From positions 40,769 to 104,768 of the forward strand of contig JAIOAX010000014.1 in the NCBI GenBank assembly GCA_019873645.1: a DNA stretch of 64,000 nt, written 5' to 3'. This stretch comes from Chloroflexota bacterium. GTDB taxonomy: Bacteria > Chloroflexota > Anaerolineae > B4-G1 > SLSP01. Under the pieces are notes generated by a model. It was given only the letters and a program-made list of their open reading frames with translations, was not told the DNA's origin and did not search any database. Shown in pieces: positions 7,496 through 16,174 of the stretch. Both the position numbers and the translations under genes were made by a program. Positions within the stretch are counted from its first letter, which is position 1. Each line of letters begins with the position of its first letter.

Positions 7496-8166
7496 CCATC
7501 TACCAGGTTTTCGGCCCGGGTGAGCATTTCTTCGACGGTGAGGTCGGTATTGTCGAAGATGATAGCATCAGGTGCGGCCTTGAGCGGCGCGGTCTGACGG
7601 TGGCTATCAATCTGGTCGCGCCGTTGCAGATTTGCCAGCACCTCATCGTATTCGACATCCTCGCCATGAGTTTGCATTTCCAACTGCCGGCGATGGGCCC
7701 GCTCCTCCGCCGAAGCCACCACGTAGAGCTTCATATCTGCATCGGGGATGACAACCGTACCGATGTCGCGTCCGACCATCACCACATGCCCCAGCGCCGC
7801 GATCTCGCGCATGCGCCGCGTGAGCGCCGCACGCACGCCCGGATACGCCGAAACCGGTGAGACGGCGGCATCCACTTCCGGCGTGCGGATGTCCCAGGTT
7901 ACATCACGCCCTTCGACGCTGACGGTGTATTGACGTCCATCGGCTTCGGTAGGCGGCACGACATCAATGTGCAAGTTATCGGCCAATTCGGTAATCGCCG
8001 CTTCGTCCTCAATGGCAATGTGACGATCCAACGCCGCCCAGGTGACGGCGCGATAGAGCACACCGGTATCCAGATACAGGTAGGCCAGGTAGCGTGAAAG
8101 GTGATAGCCGATGGTGCTTTTGCCGGAAGCCGCCGGCCCGTCAATCGCAATCGTCGAAGGTCTCAT
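7483..8166 (-). CDS. cmk: Cytidylate kinase
   Basis: This 227-residue P-loop kinase is of normal Cmk length. The N-terminus IAIDGPAASGKSTIGYHLS holds the Walker A loop. YLDTGVLYRAVTWAAL is the nucleotide-binding segment typical of Cmk, and GRDIGTVVIPDADMKLYVVASAEERAHRR is the characteristic GRDIGT and lid region. It phosphorylates CMP and dCMP with ATP. The ATG overlaps the rluB stop by four bases, so translation is coupled. A pseudouridine synthase next to cmk is a common bacterial neighbourhood. The last codons overlap the repeat upstream of lpdA. Confidence 0.96.
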   Translation of the reverse strand: MRPSTIAIDGPAASGKSTIGYHLSRYLAYLYLDTGVLYRAVTWAALDRHIAIEDEAAITELADNLHIDVVPPTEADGRQYTVSVEGRDVTWDIRTPEVDAAVSPVSAYPGVRAALTRRMREIAALGHVVMVGRDIGTVVIPDADMKLYVVASAEERAHRRQLEMQTHGEDVEYDEVLANLQRRDQIDSHRQTAPLKAAPDAIIFDNTDLTVEEMLTRAENLVDGVEC

Positions 8167-9017
8167 CTGTTCTTTCCTCTCCGTGATGGCATAGTACGCC
8201 GGGCAGCGAGCTTGCTTGGAGCGATGACCTTTGATCCAGCGGGTGTTTGACGCTTGGGGGACGGCGGTAGTGTCTTGGAATTTGCCCGTTCGAGGCCGGC
8301 TTCTCTACGCAGCGCCGCAATCTCACCGGCACGCAAGTAACGCCATTTGCCCACGCCGAGGTCGCCTAATTCCAGCGATCCCAGCGCCACGCGGATCAGC
8401 CGCTGCGCCGGATGGCCGAGGGCCGCCACAATGCGACGCACAAGGTGTTTGCGCCCCTCGCGGACGGTGACGCGCAGCCAGGTTTGTCCGCGCTCCGGGT
8501 ACTCGATCTGCACCTGATTGAAGCGCGCCGGTTGCCCGTCAAGCGTGATGCCGCGTCGCCAGCGTTCCAGCGTTTCCGCTGTCGGCTCCCCTTCCACCAG
8601 GACCCGGTAGACGCGCGCATGACCATAACGTGGATGGGTAAGGCGTTCGGTCAGTTCGCCGTCGTCGGTAAGGAGGATCAGACCCTCACTGTCGGCGTCC
8701 AGGCGTCCTACGGGATAGAGTCGCTGTGGTAGTGGAACCAGGTCCAGCACCGTCCGCCGTCCTTGCGGGTCGTCGGTGGTGGAGATATAGCCGCGCGGCT
8801 TGTAGACAATGACGTAGGTGTGTGCTTGCGAATGACGGATGGGGACGCCATCCAGGGTGATGCGTTGTGTGGTTGGATCGGCTTTATCGCCCAACCGGGC
8901 AATGCGTCCGTCCACGGTCACACGCCCTTCTTCGATCATTTTTTCACAAGCGCGCCGCGAGCCGTAGCCCGCATTGGCAAGTATTTTTTGTAAGCGTTCT
9001 GTGTTTTCGTTTTCCAT
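8163..9017 (-). CDS. rluB: Pseudouridine synthase, RsuA/RluB family
   Basis: This 284-residue protein has an N-terminal S4 RNA-binding domain (ERLQKILANAGYGSRRACEKMI, about residues 6-65) followed by the RsuA/RluB catalytic domain. The catalytic Asp lies in VGRLDADSEGLILLTDDGEL. Enzymes of this group isomerise uridine in 23S rRNA (RluB) or 16S rRNA (RsuA); the size and lack of an extra insert favour RluB. The C-terminal 40 residues (PPSPKRQTPAGSK, RRTMPSRRGKNR) form a basic tail that may add RNA affinity. It is the first gene of the leftward operon and seems to be translated from a leaderless transcript: TATAAT ends 7 nt before the ATG. Confidence 0.92.
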   Translation of the reverse strand: MENENTERLQKILANAGYGSRRACEKMIEEGRVTVDGRIARLGDKADPTTQRITLDGVPIRHSQAHTYVIVYKPRGYISTTDDPQGRRTVLDLVPLPQRLYPVGRLDADSEGLILLTDDGELTERLTHPRYGHARVYRVLVEGEPTAETLERWRRGITLDGQPARFNQVQIEYPERGQTWLRVTVREGRKHLVRRIVAALGHPAQRLIRVALGSLELGDLGVGKWRYLRAGEIAALRREAGLERANSKTLPPSPKRQTPAGSKVIAPSKLAARRTMPSRRGKNR

Positions 9018-9024
9018 AATGGAT

Positions 9025-9033
9025 ATTATACCA
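9025..9033 (-). promoter_or_regulatory. Extended -10 promoter giving a probable leaderless rluB transcript
   Basis: On the minus strand TGGTATAAT (TGn extension plus perfect TATAAT at 9030-9025) stands seven bases before the rluB ATG at 9017. A start site seven bases after the -10 box would fall at or one base before the A of ATG. No Shine-Dalgarno sequence exists between box and ATG. The -35 region falls in the adjacent tandem repeat and is not consensus. Confidence 0.6.
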
Positions 9034-9046
9034 GAATGGGAGAATG

Positions 9047-9258
9047 AGCGAATGAAAGAATCAGCGAATGAAAGAATCAGCGAATGAAAGAATCAGCGAA
9101 TGAAAGAATCAGCGAATGAAAGAATCAGCGAATGAAAGAATCAGCGAATGGGCGAATGGTGAATGATTGACGCTTTCGCGTTTCTGCACTATTATTGTTT
9201 TACGGATAACGACTACTCGACTAATGACTACTCGACTACCCGACTAACGACTACCCGA
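9047..9258. repeat. 16-bp tandem array AGCGAATGAAAGAATC plus CGACTAC-word repeat
   Basis: The unit AGCGAATGAAAGAATC occurs seven times with exact 16-bp period (starts 9047, 9063, 9079, 9095, 9111, 9127, 9143), nearly perfect. After a 45-bp unique stretch, a second family of CGACTAC(C/T)CGACTAA(T/C)GACTAC words fills about 9207-9258. It lies between the divergent rluB and the 9279 membrane-protein gene. No gene is seen in it. Confidence 0.9.
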
Positions 9259-9278
9259 CGCCTTCCAGGAGGAACATC

Positions 9279-9689
9279 ATGGCGATTGAATTCCTTTCGA
9301 TTGTCGTGTTCACATTTGCGCTGGCGCTGCTGGCGCTTGGCGCGTTGACCTGGTGGATTGAGCGCGGCAAGCGGCGCACGGCCGGGCTACTGATGGTGGG
9401 CAGCGCGCTGGTGATTGCCGGAGTGTATGCCTTCCTGGGAAGTCGGTTTGCGATTGCCATCTTTGGCCGGTTGATCGTCACGGTGGATTTGCCGCGTCTA
9501 ATGGCGACGGCAGTGGTCTACACCATCGGCGTGCTGTTGGGTTTTGGGCTGGCGGGCGGCGCATTTCTTTGGCTTTCAGGCCGCCTGGTACAGCCGACAC
9601 GGTTGGAACGGCAATTGGCCGTGTTCGTCGCCGTGGTGCTGCTGATCGCCCTGGGGATCAGTCTGGCGGCTGTGGGGATGAGTAAATAA
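9279..9689 (+). CDS. Four-helix membrane protein of unknown function
   Basis: This 136-residue protein is almost entirely hydrophobic, with four predicted membrane helices at about residues 4-25, 38-60, 73-100 and 110-132, and short charged loops (ERGKRR, QPTRLER). A good ribosome-binding site, CCAGGAGGAACATC, precedes the ATG. No conserved motif allows a functional call. It is followed 41 bp later by the dGTPase gene on the same strand, with a GTAGAC-word repeat between them, so the two may be cotranscribed. Confidence 0.75.
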   Translation: MAIEFLSIVVFTFALALLALGALTWWIERGKRRTAGLLMVGSALVIAGVYAFLGSRFAIAIFGRLIVTVDLPRLMATAVVYTIGVLLGFGLAGGAFLWLSGRLVQPTRLERQLAVFVAVVLLIALGISLAAVGMSK

Positions 9690-9722
9690 GTAGGCGGTAG
9701 ACAGTAGACGGTAGACGGGGGA
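9690..9722. repeat. GTAGACGGTAGACAGTAGAC repeat
   Basis: Three to four copies of GTAGAC(G/A)G fill the space before the dGTPase gene. The same family occurs in opposite orientation at about 35518-35552. Confidence 0.7.
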
Positions 9723-9730
9723 AAGGGTAT

Positions 9731-10882
9731 ATGCTGTACACACGTGACCTTTTGGAAGCAATCGAGGAGCGTTCGCTGGCGCCTTATGGCTTTCGCAGCC
9801 GCAATTCGCGCGGGCGAGTCTATCCACAGGATGAACCGGGCTACCGTACCTGTTTCCAGCGCGACCGTGACCGCATCTTGCATACGACGCCGTTCCGCCG
9901 TCTGGAGTATAAAACTCAGGTGTTTGTGAACGACGAAGGCGACTACTACCGTACCCGCCTGACCCACACTCTGGAGGTCACGCAAATTGGACGGACGATG
10001 GCCCGCGCCTTGGGAGCCAATGAGGACCTGGTGGAAGCCATCTGTCTGGCGCACGACCTGGGACATCCACCTTTTGGGCACGCCGGGGAAGTAACGCTGA
10101 ACCGCTTGATGGCCGATCAGGGCGGCTTCGACCACAACAAACAATCGCTGCGCATTGTGGAAAAGCTGGAGCGTCGCTACCCTGATTTTGCCGGACTGAA
10201 TCTCACCTGGGAAGTGCGTGAGGGCATTGTCAAGCACGAGACGGAATACGATACCGCCGATGCAGCACGCTTTGATCCCGACAAACGCGGCACCCTGGAA
10301 GCGCAACTGGCAAATCCTGCCGATGAACTGGCCTACACTGCCCATGACCTCGACGATGGCTTGCGTTCGGGGTTGCTCTCGCCGGACGAACTGCGCGGGA
10401 TTGCGTGGTGGGAAGCCGTCAAGGAGAATCTGGGCTGGGATGGGCGCGGCTTCGACCGCTTATGGCGGCACCGCATGGTACGCCGTCTTTTAGGGCTGCT
10501 GATTACTGATACTATCGAAGAGACCGCGCGGCGACTGCAAGCAACCGGCGTGCAGTCGCCGGACGATGTGCGCGCCTTACCGGAAAATGTCGTCGCGGCA
10601 TCGCCGGCGACCCACGCGATGACCCGTGAACTAAAACACTTCCTCTATGAGCACCTTTACCGCCACCCGCGCGTCATGCGCATGCAAATCAAGGCCGAGC
10701 GGGTTGTGACGGCGTTGTTTGAAGCCTATCTTGCCGAACCGGGTCAGCTTCCCCGTGAGGAACAGGCGAAACTCGAAGAACGCTCGTTGCATCGGGTCAT
10801 CTGCGATTACATCGCCGGGATGACCGACCGCTATGCGCTGCAAGAGTACGCCAAGATGTTCGACCCACAAGAGCGGGTGTGA
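9731..10882 (+). CDS. dgt: Deoxyguanosinetriphosphate triphosphohydrolase-like HD protein
   Basis: This 383-residue protein has the dGTPase layout. The N-terminal FQRDRDRILHTTPFRRLEYKTQVF is the dGTPase signature. The HD metal site is formed by RTRLTHTLEVTQIGR (His) and LAHDLGHPPFGHAGE (His-Asp). The region HDLDDGLRSG supplies a further metal-binding Asp. Such enzymes cleave dNTPs to the nucleoside and triphosphate and help to balance dNTP pools. GGGGAAAGGG precedes the ATG. It converges with the GH2 gene, whose stop is 21 bp away, and no terminator hairpin is visible in that gap. Its exact nucleotide preference cannot be read from sequence. Confidence 0.92.
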   Translation: MLYTRDLLEAIEERSLAPYGFRSRNSRGRVYPQDEPGYRTCFQRDRDRILHTTPFRRLEYKTQVFVNDEGDYYRTRLTHTLEVTQIGRTMARALGANEDLVEAICLAHDLGHPPFGHAGEVTLNRLMADQGGFDHNKQSLRIVEKLERRYPDFAGLNLTWEVREGIVKHETEYDTADAARFDPDKRGTLEAQLANPADELAYTAHDLDDGLRSGLLSPDELRGIAWWEAVKENLGWDGRGFDRLWRHRMVRRLLGLLITDTIEETARRLQATGVQSPDDVRALPENVVAASPATHAMTRELKHFLYEHLYRHPRVMRMQIKAERVVTALFEAYLAEPGQLPREEQAKLEERSLHRVICDYIAGMTDRYALQEYAKMFDPQERV

Positions 10883-10903
10883 ATGGCTACTCTTTAACCT
10901 TGC

Positions 10904-13264
10904 TCACTCCGTTACCTTGACTTTTATAGCGACAGGCTCCAATTCCTCGCCGCTGACCTGGATGGTCATCTCGCCGGCTTCTCCGCCCTGTACCACAGCC
11001 AACGCCCGACCGTAGAACGTAGTATAGCTGCCGCTGTCGAAGCGCTCCTCGGTGCAGGGATTGGCGCTGCCGAAGCCCAATAATCTGCCACCCGTGACGT
11101 GAACGGTGAGTTTGCGGTCGTCGTTGCTTTCCACGACGCCGTTTTCACCGACGAGTTCAACGTTGATATAGAGCAGGTCGCCGACCTTGATAGCGGATTC
11201 TTCGGGCTTGAGCGCGATGCGCGTCTTGCCGCTTGCGGAAACCAGTTCGCTTTCGGAGAGTTTGCGCCCGTTGCGGTCGTAGGCGACGGCCTTGAGGACG
11301 CCGGGCGCGTAGCTGGTTTTATACATCGCCTTAAAAGCTTTGATTCTTTTCTTGCCCAGAGACTTGTCGTTGAGGAACAATTCCACTGCATAGGCGTCGG
11401 CGTACACCTCGATTTTTGCCTTATTGCCCTCGCAGTTTTTCCATGACCAGCTATGCACGGCATTGGTAGCGCGCCAGATGGCCTTTGAAACGCGCTTGCC
11501 GGGATGGTTGATCGGACGCACCCCGATATAGGGCTGCTGTTCCAGTCCCCACACCACGGCGGCGTATTTGGCGGTTGCATCTACATTGCCCAGGATGTCA
11601 ATCACGCCGCATCCGGCAATTAACCAGGGATAAGGTTTGTGGAATCCGCTGCCGTCGTAGGCCCATGCGCCAATGCCCGCTTCACCCAGATAATCCCAGG
11701 CCGTCCACATAAAATCGCCGATGAGATAGGGATACTTTTTCACCATCGCCCAGTTTTTGGCAATGTCCTGGGTGAAGGTCTCGCTGCCGCATATCACTCT
11801 GTCGGGGTGCTTCTTCCCGTCCAACGCATAGCGTCCAGAGGCATAGTTGTAGCCGGCGATATCCAGGGCATCCAGACAAGGACTGGTGATCCTGTCCGCG
11901 GCTTCGGAATTAGCCATTTTGTTCATCTGCGTCCCGATGATGGAAGTCATCAGGTTGAAAAACAGACTGCCGGAAGCCCGTTGCTTTTTCTTCGGTTTCT
12001 CCTCGAGGGCCAGGCCACCCTCCTCCTTGTAAATGCCTCTGCCCCGGCTGGCCATGTAAATCAGCATCAGATTGATGCCGGCGGTGACGGCGCGATTGCG
12101 GTCCAGGCTGTGGAGGTAATCCACCATCTCCATGGTAAGTTGGATGCCGCGTTCCTGATAAGGCTCCGTCACTTCGTTGCCGATGGAGTACATGATGACA
12201 GAAGGATGGTTGAAGTCTTTCTCGACCATCGCCCGCAGGTCTTCCCGATACCAGGCATCGAAATCGGCGGCATAGTCGTACTTGTTTTTGTGCATGTACC
12301 ACATATCGGCGAACTCGTCCATGACATACATGCCGTACCGGTCACACGCCTCTAACAACGCCTGGCTGGCGGGATTGTGGGCGCTGCGAATGGTGTTGAA
12401 GCCCGCTGCCTTCAGGATGCGCACACGACGTTCCTCGGCCTCCGCGTAGGCGCAGGCGCCCAAAATGCCGTTGTCGTGGTGGATGCAGCCGCCGCGCAGC
12501 AGGGTCTCCTGGCCGTTGATGAACAGCCCCCTGGGACTCCATTCCACCAGCCGGATGCCGAAATTCTCGGTCACTGTGTCTACGACTGCGCCGCCTTCTT
12601 TGAGGGTCACACGGCAGCGGTACAGGTTGGGCGTTTCCGCCGACCACAGTTTGGCGTTCGGAATGTCCAATTCAACGGCGGCGCCCTCCCCTCTGGCAAT
12701 CACCTCATCGCCATCCAGGATTTCGACGACAATCTCGCCGCCGGTTGCCGTAGTTTCGACGAGAATTCTGGCCGGCGCATAAGAGAGGGTGGACACCTTT
12801 ACGCCATCCGGTTCGATGTGTGTCTTGTTCCCGAGCAGCAGATGCACCGGCCGATAGAAGCCGCTGCCTGAATACCAGCGGCTGTTCGGCATCCGCGCGT
12901 TGTCGGCAACCACGCGGAGGGTGTTTTCTGTGCCGTACTGCAAGAACGGATCCGCGTTGACAAAGAAACGGGAGTATCCATAAGGCCTGCCTCCGGCTTC
13001 CTGCCCGTTTAGATACACTTTGCTGTGTCGGTAGACACCTTCAAACTCGAAGAGGACGCACTTCTCTCGCCATTCGACCGGCGCAAAGAACGTCTTTTCA
13101 TAGACGTAAACTCCGCCAACAAAGAAGCCCACCGCGCTGCCGCCCGGACTTTCGGGGTCGCGTGCCTCGTGGAGCATCGCATCGTGGGGCAGGTCCACGA
13201 TCTGCACATCCTGACTGCCCTGCTTATAAAAATGCCACCGTTGGTTGAAATCCTGCTTCTGCAT
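10904..13264 (-). CDS. Glycoside hydrolase family 2 (beta-galactosidase-like) with DUF4982 and C-terminal Ig-like domains
   Basis: The protein is 786 residues. It begins with a GH2 sugar-binding jelly roll (about 15-150, including RWYSGSGFYRPVHLLLGN), an Ig-like domain and the TIM barrel (about 240-590). The acid/base is Glu364 in YSIGNEVTEP and the nucleophile Glu495 in ICGSETF. The barrel also has TIRSAHNPASQALLEACDRYG. After the barrel come DUF4982-like and Big-type domains. It has no signal peptide, so it should act in the cytoplasm on imported oligosaccharides. It would cleave non-reducing beta-linked galactose, glucuronate or a related sugar; the exact specificity is uncertain. GGAGG precedes the ATG. 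It is followed upstream by a GH3 enzyme and a TetR regulator on the same strand. Confidence 0.9.
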   Translation of the reverse strand: MQKQDFNQRWHFYKQGSQDVQIVDLPHDAMLHEARDPESPGGSAVGFFVGGVYVYEKTFFAPVEWREKCVLFEFEGVYRHSKVYLNGQEAGGRPYGYSRFFVNADPFLQYGTENTLRVVADNARMPNSRWYSGSGFYRPVHLLLGNKTHIEPDGVKVSTLSYAPARILVETTATGGEIVVEILDGDEVIARGEGAAVELDIPNAKLWSAETPNLYRCRVTLKEGGAVVDTVTENFGIRLVEWSPRGLFINGQETLLRGGCIHHDNGILGACAYAEAEERRVRILKAAGFNTIRSAHNPASQALLEACDRYGMYVMDEFADMWYMHKNKYDYAADFDAWYREDLRAMVEKDFNHPSVIMYSIGNEVTEPYQERGIQLTMEMVDYLHSLDRNRAVTAGINLMLIYMASRGRGIYKEEGGLALEEKPKKKQRASGSLFFNLMTSIIGTQMNKMANSEAADRITSPCLDALDIAGYNYASGRYALDGKKHPDRVICGSETFTQDIAKNWAMVKKYPYLIGDFMWTAWDYLGEAGIGAWAYDGSGFHKPYPWLIAGCGVIDILGNVDATAKYAAVVWGLEQQPYIGVRPINHPGKRVSKAIWRATNAVHSWSWKNCEGNKAKIEVYADAYAVELFLNDKSLGKKRIKAFKAMYKTSYAPGVLKAVAYDRNGRKLSESELVSASGKTRIALKPEESAIKVGDLLYINVELVGENGVVESNDDRKLTVHVTGGRLLGFGSANPCTEERFDSGSYTTFYGRALAVVQGGEAGEMTIQVSGEELEPVAIKVKVTE

Positions 13265-13550
13265 ACCTCATACCTCCATTCAGCAATCCTTGTGGGCATA
13301 CAAAGACTTTCCTTGAATCAGCAGATTAAGCAGATTTAGCAGATTACAGTAGTTACGCGGTTATTTTCTTTGGACAGGATTCACAGGATTGACAGGATGA
13401 AAAAGCCCCTGCAAAGCCTTCTTTAATCCTGAAAATCCTGTTAATCCCTGTTAGAAAATGGCGCAGTGCGCAACTCCTACAGATTATATTGTGTAAGCCG
13501 GATAAAAATCTGCTTAATCTGCTAAATCTGCTGATGAAAAAGTAGCTTTA
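13265..13550. repeat. Nested inverted repeats between the GH2 and GH3 genes
   Basis: The gap contains an outer pair of AGCAGATTAAGCAGATTTAGC-type words (about 13317-13348 and their complement at 13508-13537). Inside it is a pair of CACAGGATTGACAGGAT-type words (about 13378-13402 and complement AATCCTGAAAATCCTGTTAA at 13426-13450). The two pairs can fold into one long imperfect stem. No gene or clear promoter is seen. Confidence 0.8.
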
Positions 13551-16010
13551 CTACCCTATCCCGGTCTCTACCCGTACCTGAGAAGTAAAGGCGCGGTTGC
13601 CCGCCACCTCGACCACCTCGCCGGTGATCTCGAACTCGCCGCGCAGCCGAATGTCGTCTGAGCCGCCGCCGACCATCACGTCAACGTAGCCCGGCTCGAC
13701 CACGAAGCGCATCTCGTGGTTGTAAAAGCCGAGCTGGCGCATCTCGACGGTAAAGGTTACCGTGCAGCGCTCACCAGGAGCCAGGCTGATGCGCTTGAAT
13801 CCGGCCAGCTCCTGCACCGGGCGGGTGACGCGCGCCAGGCGGTCGCGCAGGTACAGTTGTATCACCTCGTCGCCGGCCCGCTCGCCGACGTTGGTCACGT
13901 CGCAGGCGATCTCGACCTGTCCGCGGCTGTCCACCTGCGCCGGGCTGATGCGCAGGTTGCCGTACTCAAAGCGGGTGTAGCTGAGGCCGTGTCCAAAAGC
14001 GTACAGCGGGGTGATCGGGATGTCGGTGTACTGGCTGAGGGTGTTCTCCTCTGGCCGCTGATAGCCGCTGCCCATCTTGTGGTAGTGGTAGATGGGAATC
14101 TGGCCTTCGCTGCGTGGGATGGTCACCGGCAGTTTGCCGCCGGGGTTGATCTCGCCCCACAGTGCGCCGGCGATGGCCGGGCCGCCTTCTTGACCGGGGT
14201 ACCAGGCCTCGAGGATGGCGGGCACGTGCTCGGCGGCCCAGTTGACCGCCAATGGCCGCCCGTTGATCAACACCAATACCGTGGGTGTGCCGGTAGCCCA
14301 GATTGCTTCCAGGAGTTGCTGTTGCACGCCGGGCAAGGCCAGTGACGCACGATCTTTGCCTTCACCGGTGGTGCCGTCGAACATCGAAGAGCGGTCGCCC
14401 AGAACCACAATGGCGATATCGGCCTGCCGGGCGGCCTCGACGGCGGCGGCAAAGCCTTCCGTCGAGGGATCGGTGATGTCACATCCTTTTGCATAGACAA
14501 CCTCGGTGTGCGTCGCAACCAGGTTATGGATGGCCTCGCGCACGCTGATCGCCGGATACATCTTTTTGATGGCCGCTTCGCCGTCTGCGGCTTCGAGGAT
14601 TTCGGCCATACTTGCCCGCACGGCCTGCATCTCGGCCTCGTTTGACTGCGCAGGTTGGGCATCGTCCGAAGTTGGAGCGAAAATGGTGGCCCTTTCAGGA
14701 TGGAGCAGCACATCACGCATGAGGTCAAGTATAGGCGGGAAGGTATACCAGCCGAAGAAAGCGCGCACACTGTCGGCATGCGGGCCGATCACGGCGACGC
14801 GCTTCAGGTCTTTGCGCAACGGAAGCAGGCCGTCATTTTTGAGCAGCACCAGTGACCTGGCAGCGAGTTCTTGTGACAGGGCGCGGGGCTGTGGATCCGA
14901 GAAAATGGTTGGAACTTGCTCGACCTGCGCGTAGGGTTGCTCAAAGAGACCCAGGCGGAATTTCCAGGTCAAGGTGCGCCGCACCGCCTGGTCAATGAGT
15001 GCCATAGCCACCCGGCCGGTGCGCGCGGCTTCGACCAGTTCAGGATAGGCCTCCGGGTTGGGCAATTCGACATCGAGGCCGGCTTCCAGCGCCTGGACAG
15101 CGGCCTCTTGCAGGTCGGCGGCGACGTGGAACTGGGTGAGCAAACGGCGCACAGCAAAATAGTCCGAGACGACAAAGCCCTGAAAGCCCATTGTACCGCG
15201 CAACAGGTCGGTGAGCACCTCTTTGGAAGCCGCGCAGGGGATGCCGTTGATCTCAGAGTAGGAGTTCATAATAGAGGCCAGGCCCGCCTCGCGGATGGCC
15301 GCCTCGAAGGGGCGGGCAAAACACTCATACAACTCGCGCGCACCGACGTGGGTGGTCGCGCAGTTGAGGCCGCCTTCGCTGAAACCGTAGCCCAAAAAGT
15401 GTTTGCCGGTGGCGATCACGCCTTCGCGCCAGTCCGTCCCCTGCAGGCCGCGCACAAAGGCGCTGCTCATCGCTCCGCACAGATAAGGGTCTTCACCGTA
15501 GGTCTCGTGGACGCGCCCCCAACGGGCGTCGCGGGCGACATCCATCACCGGTGAGAGTGCCTGGCGCATGCCGACGGCGACCATCTGGCGGCGGATGACG
15601 TCGGTCATCTGCTCAACCAACTCCGGTGACCAGGTGGCGCTCAGGCCGATAGCCGTGGGAAAGTTGATTGCCTGCGGCGCGACCAGCCCGTTGAGTGCTT
15701 CATTGTGAAAGATGGCCGGGATGCCCAACCGGGTTTGCTCGACCAGATAACGCTGAATCTGGTTGATGCCCTCGGCAATCCGTTTGATTTGTATGCCGCT
15801 TCCCAGGCCGGTGCCGGAAATCTGGCCGATGCCGTGCGGGAGAAGCGTATGCATCTTGGCTTCGTTGATGCCGCCTGGTCCCCAAAAAGCTGCCGGTATG
15901 AGGCCACAAAGCTGAGCCACTTTTTCTTCGAGGGTCATTTGGCTCAACAAGTCTTCGACGCGCTGTTCGACAGGTAAGGATGAATCTTTGTACTTTATTT
16001 GCTTGACCAT
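13551..16010 (-). CDS. Glycoside hydrolase family 3 beta-glucosidase/beta-xylosidase
   Basis: The 819-residue protein has the three-domain GH3 layout: an (alpha/beta)8 domain (about 20-360) with FHNEALNGL, TGKHFLGYG and the nucleophile Asp283 in GFVVSDYFAV; an alpha/beta sandwich (about 390-620) with LLKNDGLLPL and GEGKDRASLALPGVQQ; and a C-terminal fibronectin-III domain (about 660-790) with FGHGLSYTRFEYGNL and KRISLAPGE. It has no signal peptide and is probably cytoplasmic. It removes terminal beta-linked glucose or pentose from oligosaccharides. GAGGAG precedes the ATG. It probably works with the neighbouring GH2 enzyme under the TetR-type regulator encoded just upstream. Confidence 0.93.
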   Translation of the reverse strand: MVKQIKYKDSSLPVEQRVEDLLSQMTLEEKVAQLCGLIPAAFWGPGGINEAKMHTLLPHGIGQISGTGLGSGIQIKRIAEGINQIQRYLVEQTRLGIPAIFHNEALNGLVAPQAINFPTAIGLSATWSPELVEQMTDVIRRQMVAVGMRQALSPVMDVARDARWGRVHETYGEDPYLCGAMSSAFVRGLQGTDWREGVIATGKHFLGYGFSEGGLNCATTHVGARELYECFARPFEAAIREAGLASIMNSYSEINGIPCAASKEVLTDLLRGTMGFQGFVVSDYFAVRRLLTQFHVAADLQEAAVQALEAGLDVELPNPEAYPELVEAARTGRVAMALIDQAVRRTLTWKFRLGLFEQPYAQVEQVPTIFSDPQPRALSQELAARSLVLLKNDGLLPLRKDLKRVAVIGPHADSVRAFFGWYTFPPILDLMRDVLLHPERATIFAPTSDDAQPAQSNEAEMQAVRASMAEILEAADGEAAIKKMYPAISVREAIHNLVATHTEVVYAKGCDITDPSTEGFAAAVEAARQADIAIVVLGDRSSMFDGTTGEGKDRASLALPGVQQQLLEAIWATGTPTVLVLINGRPLAVNWAAEHVPAILEAWYPGQEGGPAIAGALWGEINPGGKLPVTIPRSEGQIPIYHYHKMGSGYQRPEENTLSQYTDIPITPLYAFGHGLSYTRFEYGNLRISPAQVDSRGQVEIACDVTNVGERAGDEVIQLYLRDRLARVTRPVQELAGFKRISLAPGERCTVTFTVEMRQLGFYNHEMRFVVEPGYVDVMVGGGSDDIRLRGEFEITGEVVEVAGNRAFTSQVRVETGIG

Positions 16011-16174
16011 TTTGTTTTCTCCTCAATCCGAAGTTGTATTTTTGACGCCGAGAGCAGTTTTTTTTGTGTGTGTTTCTGATTCACTCTCTAGTTTTACATA
16101 ATCCTCCTTAAACAAGATACCGACGGACTGAAAGGATTTTAACAGAGGAGAAAGAAAAAATCCGTTTCATCCGT

